A DNA stretch of 64,000 nucleotides, taken from NCBI GenBank assembly GCA_029224185.1, contig CM055201.1, forward strand, positions 21,142,672 to 21,206,671, read 5' to 3'. This stretch comes from Karalla daura (lineage: Eukaryota > Chordata > Actinopteri > Chaetodontiformes > Leiognathidae). The notes below the pieces were generated by a model, which worked only from the letters and a program-made list of their open reading frames with translations, had not been told where the DNA came from and searched no databases. This document shows, one piece after another, positions 52,501 to 61,804 of this stretch; the first letter of the stretch is position 1, and the number at the start of each line of letters is the position of its first letter. The translations under genes were made by a program, and so were the position numbers.

Positions 52501-55500
52501 GATACACTTTCTACAAGATCAGAGTCCATGAACTGACCTCAGAGTCTCCAGTCTACAGTCTGGACTCTCCAGTCCAGCACACAACAGCTCCACTGATGAA
52601 TCCTGCAGGTTGTTGTCGCTCAGGTCCAGATGTGTCAGATGGGAGGGACTGGATGTCAGAGCTGAGGCCACAACTTTACAGTGAGCCTCTGAGAGTTTAC
52701 AGCCAGAAAGTCTGTGACGACAGAGAAAATCAAACTGAAATCTGAGACTTTAAAGAGACTGTAGATGTCCAGCCACAGAGAAAATATTTCTCTTTGTTTA
52801 AGTTTTGTTCTGTGAACTGTGGAATCGCTGCAGCTCCTATGTTTGAACCTTGGTCGTATGTTTTGGTCATTTTGTGCTTCTTTGATCTGTTTGATGTTTC
52901 ATGTGTTGATGCATCGATAGAGCAATTAGTTAACATGTAATGGAGCGAGTGAATCCTGTCTTTACAAAAACTTCCCTACAAACTCTGGACTCTATGGAGC
53001 CAACGCCAAAGCAGAGATAGTTAGGTGATGAAATAAGATTCCTCTTTTCACTAACTTGTTAGTTATAAATAATTATGAACGTGTGAGTCTTCATTCTAAC
53101 ACTGAAGGCTTCAGCTTTACATTTGAGTGCTGATAATCACATCTGAACTCACAGAGCCTTTCTGCAGTTCCTCACAGTTGGAATCAGTCTGAGTCGTCCT
53201 TCAGCTGTCGTGTTGTACTCCTTCAAGTCCAGCTCATCCAGAACCTCTGACATCTGCAGCATGTAGGTCAGAGCTGAACAGTTGATCTGTGAGAGCTTCT
53301 TCTTTGATCTGTTCTCTGACTTCAGGAACTCTTGGATCTCCTGATGCACCGAGTGATCGTTCAGCTCAATCAGACAATACAAGATGTTGATGCTTCTGTC
53401 AGGAGAGATATAATCACTGCTCAACTCCTTCAGGTTGTTGATGATCGTTTGGATGGTTTTGGGACTGTTCTCTGTGTGACCCAGCAGACCTCCTAACACT
53501 CTCTGGTTGGACTCCAGAGAGAGGCCATGAAGGAAGCGCACAAACAGGTCCAGGTGGCCATTTTTACTCTGGAGAGATTTCTCAATGTTGCTCCTCAGAA
53601 AGACATCCAGGGTTTCAGACAAAGGCAGAGGTTTCAGAGGTTTCTTTCGGCAACATTGGCAACCAACCTCAGAGTCAGCACAGGATGACTCAGAAAAAGG
53701 ATTCAATACCTTCTTATTGCTGGTGAAGGAGATGAATGGGTCATTTGTAGGGTCATACACGAATGATGGGTGCCTAAATCTCCTTGGGAAACCCGCCACC
53801 ATCTCCTGCTTCTTCTCCTTCTTTTTGCTGCTGGTGAAGCAGTGGAACTTGTAGACTGCAGCCAGAAACTCCTGAACACTCAGATGAACAAAGCAGTAGA
53901 TGTTTCTCTGGAAGATCACACACTCTCTCCTGAAGATCTCTGTACAAACTCCTGAGTACACCGAGGCATCTGAGACATCCAGACCACATCTCTCCAGGTC
54001 TTCTTGGTAGAACATGATGTCTCCTTTCTCCAGATGTTCATACGCCAGCCTCCCCAGCTTCAGAAGAACTTCCCTGTCCTCCTCCATCAGCTCCTGTGGA
54101 CTGGTCTCTGGTCCCCCCTGGTACTTCTGCTTCTTCCTCCTGGTCTGGAGCAGCAGGAAGTGTGAGTACATGTCAGTCAGGGTCTGGGGCAGCTCTCCTC
54201 TCTGCTCTGATGTCAACATGTGCTCCAGAACTGTGGCAGTGATCCAGCAGAAGACTGGGATCTGACACATGATGTGGAGACTCCTGGAGGTCTTGATGTG
54301 TGAGATGATGGTTGTGGACAGACCTTCATCTCTGAACCTCTTCCTGAAGTACTGCTCCTTCTGGTCATCAGTGAAGCCTCGTACTTCTGTGACTCTGTCC
54401 ACACATCCAGGAGGGAGCTGATTGGCTGCTGCAGGTCTGGAGGTGATCCAGACCAGAGCAGAGGGAAGCAGCTTCCCCTGGATGAGGTTTGTCAGCAGGA
54501 CGCTGACTGAGGTCTTCTGGGAGACATCAGACACAACCTGATGGTTGTGGAAGTCCAGAGAGAGTCTGCTTTCATCCAGGCCGTCAAAGATGAAGAGCAG
54601 CTTCCAGAGGGAGAGCTGCTCTGCTGTCACCTTCTGGAATGTTGGATGGAACACCTGGAGCAGAGAGAGAAGACTGTGCTGCTCCTCTCTGAGCAGGTTC
54701 AGCTCCCTGAAGGAAAGAACAATCACTGCACTGACATCTTGGTTTCCTGAACCCTCTGCCCAGTCCAGACTGAACTTCTGCACCGAGAAGGTTTTTCCAG
54801 CTCCAGCAACACCACATGTCAGGACCACTCTGATGGAGCTCTGCTGGTCAGGTAAGGCTTTGAAGATGTCCTGGCACCTGATTGGAGCATCATGGAGGAT
54901 CTTCTTCTTGGAGGTGGTCTCCAGCTGCCTGACCTCATGTTGGGTGTTGACCTCTTCACTCTGTCCCTCTGTGATGTAGAGCTCAGTGTAGATGCTGTTG
55001 AGGAGGGTTCCACTTCCTGTTCCTTCAGTTCCTTCAGTCACACGTTCATATCTTCTCCTCACACTGATCTTATGTTCCTCTAAAACCTCCTGCAGACCTC
55101 CATCTGCTGAGAGAGGAAACAAACACTGACACCAGACCAGAGCGAGAATCTGGTCTGGTGTCAGTGCGGGGGGACACCACATGACAGAATATGTGACAAT
55201 ACAACAAATATCCACATTTCAGACTTCAGCAGACAGATGAACAGTCTTACATTGTACAGAAATCTTTTCTTGAGGAGTTTGTTCTGGAACAGAGCTGAAA
55301 CATGAAAAACAATGAGAAACATTATTTGTGTATCACACAGAAATACCCACATTCACCTCCACCATGTTACCTTGCATTAGATTAGCTGCAGAGTTCTGCA
55401 GAGAGATTCTTACTGTGGTTCTGAGGGTCCAGCTTCAGTCCTGAAGTCTATATAGTATCCTTTAGACTGGTCACTCTTCATAGACAGACAGCTGGGTGCT

Positions 55501-58500
55501 GCAGACTCTGCTCTCTGTCTGTTCTTCTGAACTCTACAAACAAAGACGTTCTTGTTCATATGTCTCACATAAATCCTTGATCAATCCTCTGACTAAAGAC
55601 ATGCAGGATGCTCAAAAGCGCCAAACTGCTGTTTGGGTGTTTTGAGTTTTGGAGCTTCCATTCAGGAAGCTCCAAACACCCAAACTGCTGTTACTGAGCA
55701 GAGTAAGCCTCTCTCAGAGTTTGTTTCTATGATCTGTGATGAGGTCACAGCTTTTGAGGGTGACTGACAGATGTCACAGACACATGACATGAGTCTGAAA
55801 GTGTTGAAGTGATCTGGAAACTGTCTGTGATCATGAAGCCTTGATGTTACTCTACAGCTGACTGATGGAAGAACGTTCCAAGCTAACAGCCAATGAGAGA
55901 GGAGCAGGTCTCTTACTGTGGTTCTGAGGGTCCAGCTTCATCCCTGAAGTCTATATAGTATCCTTTAGACTGGTCACTCTTCATAGACAGACAGCTGGGT
56001 GCTGCAGACTCTGCTCTCTGTCTCTTCTTCTGAACTCTACAAACACAGACATGTTCTTCTTCATATGTCTCACATAAATCCTTGATCAATCCTCTGACTA
56101 AAGACATGCAGGATGCTCAAAAGCGCCAAACTGCTGTTTGGGTGTTTTGAGTTTTGGAGCTTCCATTCAGGAAGCTCCAAACACCCAAACTGCTGTTATT
56201 GAGCAGAGTAAGCCTCTCTCAGAGTTTGTTTCTATGATCTGTGATCAGGTCACAGCTTTTGAGGGTGACTGACAGATGTCACAGACACATGACATGAGTC
56301 TGAAAGTGTTGAAGTGATCTGGAAACTGTCTGTGATCATGAAGCCTTGATGTTACTCTACAGCTGACTGATGGAAGAACATTTCCAGCTAACAGCCACTG
56401 AGAGAGGAGCAGGTCTCTTACTGTGGTTCTGAGGGTCCAGCTTCATCCCTGAAGTCTATATAGTATCCTTTAGACTGGTCACTCTTCATAGACAGACAGC
56501 TGGGTGCTGCAGACTCTGCTCTCTGTCTCTTCTTCTGAACTCTACAAACACAGACATGTTCTTCTTCATATGTGTCACATGAATCCTTGATAAATCCTCT
56601 GAGTAAAGACATTCAGGAAGCTCCAAACACTCAAACCGCTGCTACTGAACAGAGTAAGCATCATAGACCGCATATAAAAGATGAACATAGTCTCACGTGC
56701 CAGCATGTAATATGGAGGTCGATCTGCAAATAATTCCATGATTAATAAGATATCAGAGCTTCAAGAAATGAATGAATATGGGCGTGTCCATTTGGCTGAC
56801 AGGGCAGCCTCACAGAGGAGAGAGCGTCAGTCACATTAATTGGACCAACAGACTCTGATTACCTCGTTCGTATGGCTGTGTTTTTCTCTGATATCCAGTA
56901 TGGATCATATGGATCAGCGGGTGTGTTGGGGAGGACGGAGGTGAAAAGTTATATCCGTCACTCATTCCTCCGCACTACCCGCCCTTTGGTTTCTGCTGGC
57001 TCCATTACGAGGAATGGCAGCCGCCTGCAACTCAAACTCCTGGCATCATTTGCTTCCTTCGCAAACCAATGGGTGACATCACGGAGGTGCCCGAACTGCT
57101 GTTTGGGTGTTTTGAGTTTTGGAGCTTCCATTCAGGATGCTCAAAACACCCAAACTGCTGCTATAATCTGTGATCAGGTCACAGCTTTAGAGTTTGACTG
57201 ACAGACGTCACAGACACATGACATGAGTCTGAAAGTGTTGAAGTGATCTGGAAACTGTCTGTGATCATGAAGCCTTGATGTTACTCTACAACTGACTGAT
57301 GGAAGAACATTTCCAGCTAACAGCCAATGAGAGAGGAGCAGGTCTCTTACTGTGGTTCTGAGGGTCCAGCTTCAGTCCTGAAGTCTATATAGTATCCTTT
57401 AGACTGGTCACTCTTCATAGACAGACAGCTGGGTGCTGCAGACTCTGCTCTCTGTCTGTTCTTCTGAACTCTACAAAAACAGACATGTTCTTCTTCATAT
57501 GTCTCACATAAATCCTTGATCAATCCTCTGACTAAAGACATGCAGGAAGCTCAAAAGCGCCAAACTGCTGTTTGGGTGTTTTGAGTTTTGGAGCTTCCAT
57601 TCAGGAAGCTCCAAACACCCAAACTGCTGTTATTGAACAGAGTAAGCCTCTCTCAGAGTTTGTTTCTATGATCTGTGATCAGGTCACAGCTTTTGAGGGT
57701 GACTGACAGATGTCACAGACACATGACATGAGTCTGAAATTGTTGAAGTGATCTGGAAACTGTCTGTGATCATGAAGCCTTGATGTTACTCTACAGCTGA
57801 CTGATGGAAGAACATTTCCAGCTAACAGCCAATGAGAGAGGAGCAGGTCTCTTACTGTGGTTCTGAGGGTCCAGCTTCATCCCTGAAGTCTATATAGTAT
57901 CCTTTAGACTGGTCACTCTTCATAGACAGACAGCTGGGTGCTGCAGACTCTGCTCTCTGTCTCTTCTTCTGAACTCTACAAACACAGACATGTTCTTCTT
58001 CATATGTGTCACATGAATCCTTGATAAATCCTCTGAGTAAAGATATTCAGGAAGCTCCAAACACTCAAACCGCTGCTACTGAACAGAGTAAGCATCATAG
58101 ACCGCATATAAAAGATGAACATAGTCTCACGTGCCAGCATGTAATATGGAGGTCGATCTGCAAATAATTCCACGATTAATAAGATATCAGAGCTTCAAGA
58201 AATGAATGAATATGGGCGTGTCCATTTGGCTGACAGGGCAGCCTCACAGAGGAGAGAGCGTCAGTCACATTAATTGGACCAACAGACTCTGTTTACCTCG
58301 TTCGTATGGCTGTGTTTTTCTCTGATATCCAGTATGGATCATATGGATCAGCGGGTGTGTTGGGGAGGACGGAGGTGAAAAGTTATATCCGTCACTCATT
58401 CCTCCGCACTACCCGCCCTTTGGTTTCTGCTGGCTCCATTACGAGGAATGGCAGCCGCCTGCAACTCAAACTCCTGGCATCATTCGCTTCCTTCGCAAAC

Positions 58501-61500
58501 CAATGGGTGACATCACGGAGGTGCCCGAACTGCTGCTTGGGTGTTTTGAGTTTTGGAGCTTCCATTCAGGATGCTCAAAACACCCAAACTGCTGCTATAA
58601 TCTGTGATCAGGTCACAGCTTTAGAGTTTGACTGACAGACGTCACAGACACATGACATGAGTCTGAAAGTGTTGAAGTGATCTGGAAACTGTCTGTGATC
58701 ATGAAGCCTTGATGTTACTCTACAACTGACTGATGGAAGAACATTTCCAGCTAACAGCCAATGAGAGAGGAGCAGGTCTCTTACTGTGGTTCTGAGGGTC
58801 CAGCTTCAGTCCTGAAGTCTATATAGTATCCTTTAGACTGGTCACTCTTCATAGACAGACAGCTGGGTGCTGCAGACTCTGCTCTCTGTCTGTTCTTCTG
58901 AACTCTACAAACAAAGACATGTTCTTGTTCATATGTCTCACATAAATCCTTGATCAATCCTCTGACTAAAGACATGCAGGAAGCTCAAAAGCGCCAAACT
59001 GCTGTTTGGGTGTTTTGAGTTTTGGAGCTTCCATTCAGGAAGCTCCAAACACCCAAACTGCTGTTACTGAGCAGAGTAAGCCTCTCTCAAAGTTTGTTTC
59101 TATGATCTGTGATGAGGTCACAGCTTTTGAGGGTGACTGACAGATGTCACAGACACATGACATGAGTCTGAAATTGTTGAAGTGATCTGGAAACTGTCTG
59201 TGATCATGAAGCCTTGATGTTACTCTACAACTGACTGATGGAGGAACGTTTCCAGCTAACAGCCAATGAGAGAGGAGCAGGTCTCTTACTGTGGTTCTGA
59301 GGGTCCAGCTTCATCCCTGAAGTCTATATAGTATCCTTTAGACTGGTCACTCTTCATAGACAGACAGCTGGGTGCTGCAGACTCTGCTCTCTGTCTCTTC
59401 TTCTGAACTCTACAAACACAGACATGTTCTTCTTCATATGTGTCACATGAATCCTTGATAAATCCTCTGAGTAAAGACATTCAGGAAGCTCCAAGCACTC
59501 AACCCGCTGATACTGAAAAGAGTAAGCATCATAGACCACATATAAAAGATGAACATAGTCTCACGTGCCAGCATGTAATATGGAGGTCGATCTGCAAATA
59601 ATTCCATGATTAATAAGATATCAGAGCTTCAAGAAATGAATGAATATGGGCGTGTCCATTTGGCTGACAGGGCAGCCTCACAGAGGAGAGAGCGTCAGTC
59701 ACATTAATTGGACCAACAGACTCTGATTACCTCGTTCGTATGGCTGTGTTTTTCTCTGATATCCAGTATGGATCATATGGATCAGCGGGTGTGTTGGGGA
59801 GGACGGAGGTGAAAAGTTATATCCGTCACTCATTCCTCCGCACTACCCGCCCTTTGGTTTCTGCTGGCTCCATTACGAGGAATGGCAGCCGCCTGCAACT
59901 CAAACTCCTGGCATCATTCGCTTCCTTCGCAAACCAATGGGTGACGTCACGGAGGTGCTCGAACTGCTGTTTGGGTGTTTTGAGTTTTGGAGCTTCCATT
60001 CAGGATGCTCAAAACACCCAAACTGCTGCTATAATCTGTGATGAGGTCACAGCTTTAGAGTTTGACTGACAGACGTCACAGACACATGACATGAGTCTGA
60101 AATTGTTGAAGTGATCTGGAAACTGTCTGTGATCATGAAGCCTTGATGTTACTCTACAACTGACTGATGGAAGAACGTTCCCAGCTAACAGCCAATGAGA
60201 GAGGAGCAGGTCTCTTACTGTGGGTCTGATGGTCCAGCTTCATCCCTGAAGTCTATATAGTATCCTTTAGACTGGTCACTCTTCATAGACAGACAGCTGG
60301 GTGCTGCAGACTCTGCTCTCTGTCTGTTCTTCTGAACTCTACAAACAAAGACGTTCTTGTTCATATGTCTCACATAAATCCTTGATCAATCCTCTGACTA
60401 AAGACATGCAGGAAGCTCAAAAGCGCCAAACTGCTGTTTGGGTGTTTTGAGTTTTGGAGCTTCCATTCAGGAAGCTCCAAACACCCAAACTGCTGTTATT
60501 GAGCAGAGTAAGCCTCTCTCAGAGTTTGTTTCTATGATCTGTGATGAGGTCACAGCTTTTGAGGGTGACTGACAGATGTCACAGACACATGACATGAGTC
60601 TGAAAGTGTTGAAGTGATCTGGAAACTGTCTGTGATCATGAAGCCTTGATGTTACTCTACAACTGACTGATGGAAGAACGTTTCCAGCTAACAGCCAATG
60701 AGAGAGGAGCAGGTCTCTTACTGTGGGTCTGATGGTCCAGCTTCATCCCTGAAGTCTATATAGTATCCTTTAGACTGGTCACTCTTCATAGACAGACAGC
60801 TGGGTGCTGCAGACTCCGCTCTCTGTCTGTTCTTCTGAACTCTACAAACACAGACATGTTCTTCTTCATATGTCCATCAGCGGGCCACCTCTCTGAGCCT
60901 GCCACTGATACAGGCTGTTATACTTCAGTGATTTTCAGCATTTCCTCAGACACAGACAACCCTCCTTCCTGTAGAACTCCCCAGCTGTTTAATTGCACGA
61001 CCATTTGGAACACTTTTTGCGATTAATAACAAACTTTATTTATAAAGTATATTAAAAGGATTACAAGAAATTATTCTCCATGCCGTCTTCTTCCGAACAG
61101 AAAAAAAGCAAATTATTATTTAGTTTTATTTTAACATTTAACCTTTTAAAAAAAGTAAACTGGCAATTCATTAAAGGTTGTTACAGTGAAATCTGCAGTC
61201 TGGAGGACTTGCCCATGCTTCTGGAAAAATAAATAATCCGAGAGTTACCAGATGTTCCCAGATGTTACTCTCCAACCGAGAGAGATAAACAGGTCTCTTA
61301 CTGTGGGTTTGAAGGTCCAGCTTCATCCCTGAAGTTTACTCCAGGTCGATCTGGTGCTGTAGACTCTGCTCTGTACTTCTCCACATTAACACTCATCTTC
61401 CTCGCTTCAGTCTGAGAGGAGGAAGAGGATCAGTGATTCCAGCTCTGACAGGGACAGCGTTCATAGTACTCACACACACGGAGCAACGGGGCCTATTTTA

Positions 61501-61700
61501 ACCCCGGACAGTGTGACTGGCGTAGTTATAAATACCGGACCGGTCATGTCCAGGATAACGAAAACCCGTCTTACAGATACATAACATTAATAATGTTGGA
61601 CACTCACGCACCCTCAGCTCCAGATGCTTTTTGCTCCGTCACTCCGTCGAATCCAAAATGGAGTCTTAGCTGAAGCAGGAATACTTTCGGTTTTAGAGTT
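46486..61700 (-). CDS. NLR gene C (NLRC3-like) with nine N-terminal repeat exons, complete
   Basis: Largest gene of the window. In transcription order: non-coding exon (61608 up), start exon (ATG 61396), nine 120-bp repeat exons (60841 down to 55414), linker exon, FISNA-NACHT exon, and nine LRR exons (52711 to 46532). All exons are open and the phases agree, so the predicted protein has about 360 extra N-terminal residues made of nine 40-aa repeats. The ISRE-like motif at 61685 suggests interferon control. No effector domain (CARD, PYD, B30.2) is visible, so the N-terminal repeats may be the signalling part. How many repeat exons enter the mRNA cannot be told from the sequence. Confidence 0.75.
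46532..46705 (-). CDS. Gene C LRR exon 9, terminal type
   Basis: 174 bp. Reads LDLSNNNLQYSAVNELPDL; the usual Cys in KELC is Pro here. Read-through tail SDSMLFFCSKINMM with a stop at 46486. Confidence 0.7.
47141..47314 (-). CDS. Gene C LRR exon 8
   Basis: 174 bp. Reads LDLSNNDLKDSAVKELCGF, with SNPPHL in place of SNPSHL and CSLETL in place of CRLETL, signs of relaxed constraint. Confidence 0.7.
47869..48042 (-). CDS. Gene C LRR exon 7
   Basis: 174 bp, donor GAG/GTGAGT. Reads LDLSNNDLQDSGVKLLCGF. Its intron acceptor lacks the common taaagaata-type spacer found in most copies. Confidence 0.75.
48060..49140. other. Enlarged LRR intron with insertions
   Basis: A segment at about 48150-48320 resembles 46840-47060, and the part with cacttgggcgcagtagtgaa recurs at 47031 and 49059, so repeats of one family sit beside several LRR exons here. 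A poly-C run lies at 48602-48619. Confidence 0.45.
48474..48620 (+). pseudogene. THAP-like zinc-finger fragment
   Basis: Reads MTSITCALCGCHKKWKKKRL, then QQECFNHWKG, a stop at 48573, and in the next frame SECCGQTFNLH. The Cys/His spacing recalls THAP-like domains linked to transposases in fish. It is short and frameshifted. Confidence 0.3.
49168..49341 (-). CDS. Gene C LRR exon 6
   Basis: 174 bp. Reads LDLNDNKLQDSAVKELCGF. Confidence 0.8.
49938..50111 (-). CDS. Gene C LRR exon 5
   Basis: 174 bp. Reads LDLSKNDLQNSTVKELCGF. Confidence 0.8.
50120..50840. other. Intron with inserted unrecognised repeat
   Basis: About 50160-50760 is unlike other LRR introns and GC-richer, with agacatcccagttaaaactc and tcgcagcgcgttgcagc. 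It is probably a transposon fragment. The right end (50704-50750) matches the repeat seen at 47055 and 49084. Confidence 0.4.
50852..51025 (-). CDS. Gene C LRR exon 4
   Basis: 174 bp. Reads LNLSNNDLLDSSVKELCDL. Confidence 0.8.
51393..51566 (-). CDS. Gene C LRR exon 3
   Basis: 174 bp, opens LWGCRLSEFSCASLASAL. Reads LDLNWNKLQDSAVKELCGF. The first and the after-LDL positions differ strongly from its neighbours. Confidence 0.8.
52029..52202 (-). CDS. Gene C LRR exon 2
   Basis: 174 bp. Reads LDLSDNYLQDSAVKELCGF. Confidence 0.8.
52538..52711 (-). CDS. Gene C LRR exon 1
   Basis: 174 bp, first-LRR subtype: LSGCKLSEAHCKVVASALTS, LLCAGLESPDCRLETL. Confidence 0.8.
52720..53152. other. Intron between LRR exon 1 and the NACHT exon
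   Basis: Matches the corresponding introns of A and B in part (aactctggactctatggagcc at 52979). It also holds an unmatched piece at 52770-52970. Confidence 0.5.
53153..55103 (-). CDS. Gene C FISNA-NACHT exon
   Basis: 1,951-bp exon with family borders and phases (acceptor TCAGCAG at 55104, donor CT/GTGAGT at 53152). FISNA (DGGLQEVLEEHKISVRRRYE) is followed by NACHT with Walker A GVAGAGKT and Walker B LLFIFDGLDE. The linker before EKSLQS is the longest of the three genes, about 79 residues, Lys-rich at first (SSKKKEKKQEMVAGF) with a CQCCRKK cluster. It is intact, and nearly identical to genes A and B outside the linker. Confidence 0.93.
55251..55294 (-). CDS. Gene C linker exon
   Basis: 44 bp. 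Reads SVPEQTPQEKISVQ. Acceptor GTTTCAG, donor GTAAGA. Confidence 0.7.
55414..55533 (-). CDS. Gene C N-terminal repeat exon R1
   Basis: 120 bp, phase 2-2. Reads QKNRQRAESAAPSCLSMKSD, DQSKGYYIDFRTEAGPSEP. The repeat copy nearest the NACHT exon. Confidence 0.8.
55631..55685. repeat. Inverted repeat (hairpin), type 1
   Basis: Arms tttggagcttcc and ggaagctccaaa around attca, with outer arms gtttgggtg and cacccaaac. Recurs at 56137, 57565, 58999 and 60433. Confidence 0.75.
55917..56036 (-). CDS. Gene C N-terminal repeat exon R2
   Basis: 120 bp. Reads QKKRQRAESAAPSCLSMKSD, ending FRDEAGPSEP. First exon of the 1,434-bp higher-order unit. Confidence 0.8.
56422..56541 (-). CDS. Gene C N-terminal repeat exon R3
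   Basis: 120 bp, identical in protein to R2 as far as seen (ends FRDEAGPSEP). Confidence 0.8.
56650..57095 (+). mobile_element. MITE-like element, copy 1
   Basis: Starts near catagaccgcatataaaag and ends near gggtgacatcacggaggtgc. It resembles a non-autonomous DNA transposon common in fish with catagactgtatata-type ends; its right terminal repeat is missing. It includes a 109-codon open stretch from 56872 that is also open in the other two copies, without any recognised protein. Confidence 0.5.
57101..57155. repeat. Inverted repeat (hairpin), type 2
   Basis: Perfect 16-bp arms gtttgggtgttttgag and ctcaaaacacccaaac, loop 23 bp. A variant of the type 1 hairpin with the right arm changed to match the left. 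Recurs at 58535 (arm with one mismatch) and 59969. Confidence 0.75.
57351..57470 (-). CDS. Gene C N-terminal repeat exon R4
   Basis: 120 bp, ends FRTEAGPSEP like R1 and R6. Confidence 0.8.
57856..57975 (-). CDS. Gene C N-terminal repeat exon R5
   Basis: 120 bp, ends FRDEAGPSEP, acceptor TTTGTAG. Confidence 0.8.
58084..58529 (+). mobile_element. MITE-like element, copy 2
   Basis: Offset 1,434 bp from copy 1, nearly identical. Confidence 0.5.
58785..58904 (-). CDS. Gene C N-terminal repeat exon R6
   Basis: 120 bp, ends FRTEAGPSEP. Confidence 0.8.
59290..59409 (-). CDS. Gene C N-terminal repeat exon R7
   Basis: 120 bp, ends FRDEAGPSEP. Confidence 0.8.
59518..59963 (+). mobile_element. MITE-like element, copy 3
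   Basis: Offset 1,434 bp from copy 2. It keeps cgtcacgg at its right end where copies 1 and 2 have catcacgg. Confidence 0.5.
60219..60338 (-). CDS. Gene C N-terminal repeat exon R8
   Basis: 120 bp, ends FRDEAGPSDP, as in the start exon of gene A. Confidence 0.8.
60722..60841 (-). CDS. Gene C N-terminal repeat exon R9
   Basis: 120 bp, first repeat after the start exon, ends FRDEAGPSDP. A change of sequence above 60870 marks the end of the array. Confidence 0.8.
60870..61300. other. Intron between start exon and repeat array
   Basis: AT-rich, unlike the repeat spacers. No gene recognised. Confidence 0.5.
61302..61411 (-). CDS. Gene C start exon
   Basis: Acceptor CTCAG at 61412, ATG at 61396-61394, donor CCACA/GTAAGA at 61301. 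It reads MSVNVEKYRAESTAPDRPGV and ends FRDEAGPSNP. It is shorter than the start exons of A and B through an internal deletion that keeps the frame. Confidence 0.75.
61608..61680 (-). other. Gene C non-coding first exon
   Basis: Conserved GGAGCTGAGGGTGC with donor GTGAGTG at 61607. The upper limit is approximate. Confidence 0.55.
61685..61694 (-). promoter_or_regulatory. ISRE-like motif of gene C
   Basis: tttcggtttt on the plus strand, one base off TTTCNNTTTC, at the same position as in genes A, B and Z. Confidence 0.45.
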
Positions 61701-61725
61701 TTCTTTTTAAAGGAACACGCGTCAC

Positions 61726-61728
<3 letters not shown>

Positions 61729-61798
<70 letters not shown>

Positions 61799-61804
61799 TG
61801 TGCG
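61729..61804. repeat. (TG)n microsatellite
   Basis: About 75 bp of tg dinucleotide, 40 bp upstream of the ISRE-like motif of gene C. Confidence 0.95.

Larger units (their letters stand above)
55917..60218. repeat. 1,434-bp higher-order tandem repeat, three units
   Basis: R2, R4, R6 and R8 are spaced by exactly 1,434 bp, as are R3, R5 and R7. Each unit contains two repeat exons 505 bp apart and one MITE-like insertion in the longer (929-bp) gap. Divergence between units is only a few bases per kb by eye, so expansion is recent. Confidence 0.9.

Noticed and set aside
56872..60069. Three copies of a 109-codon plus-strand frame as a conserved gene
   Set aside because: The frame lies in a MITE-like element copied with the higher-order repeat. 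Conservation only reflects recent duplication, and no protein family is recognised.
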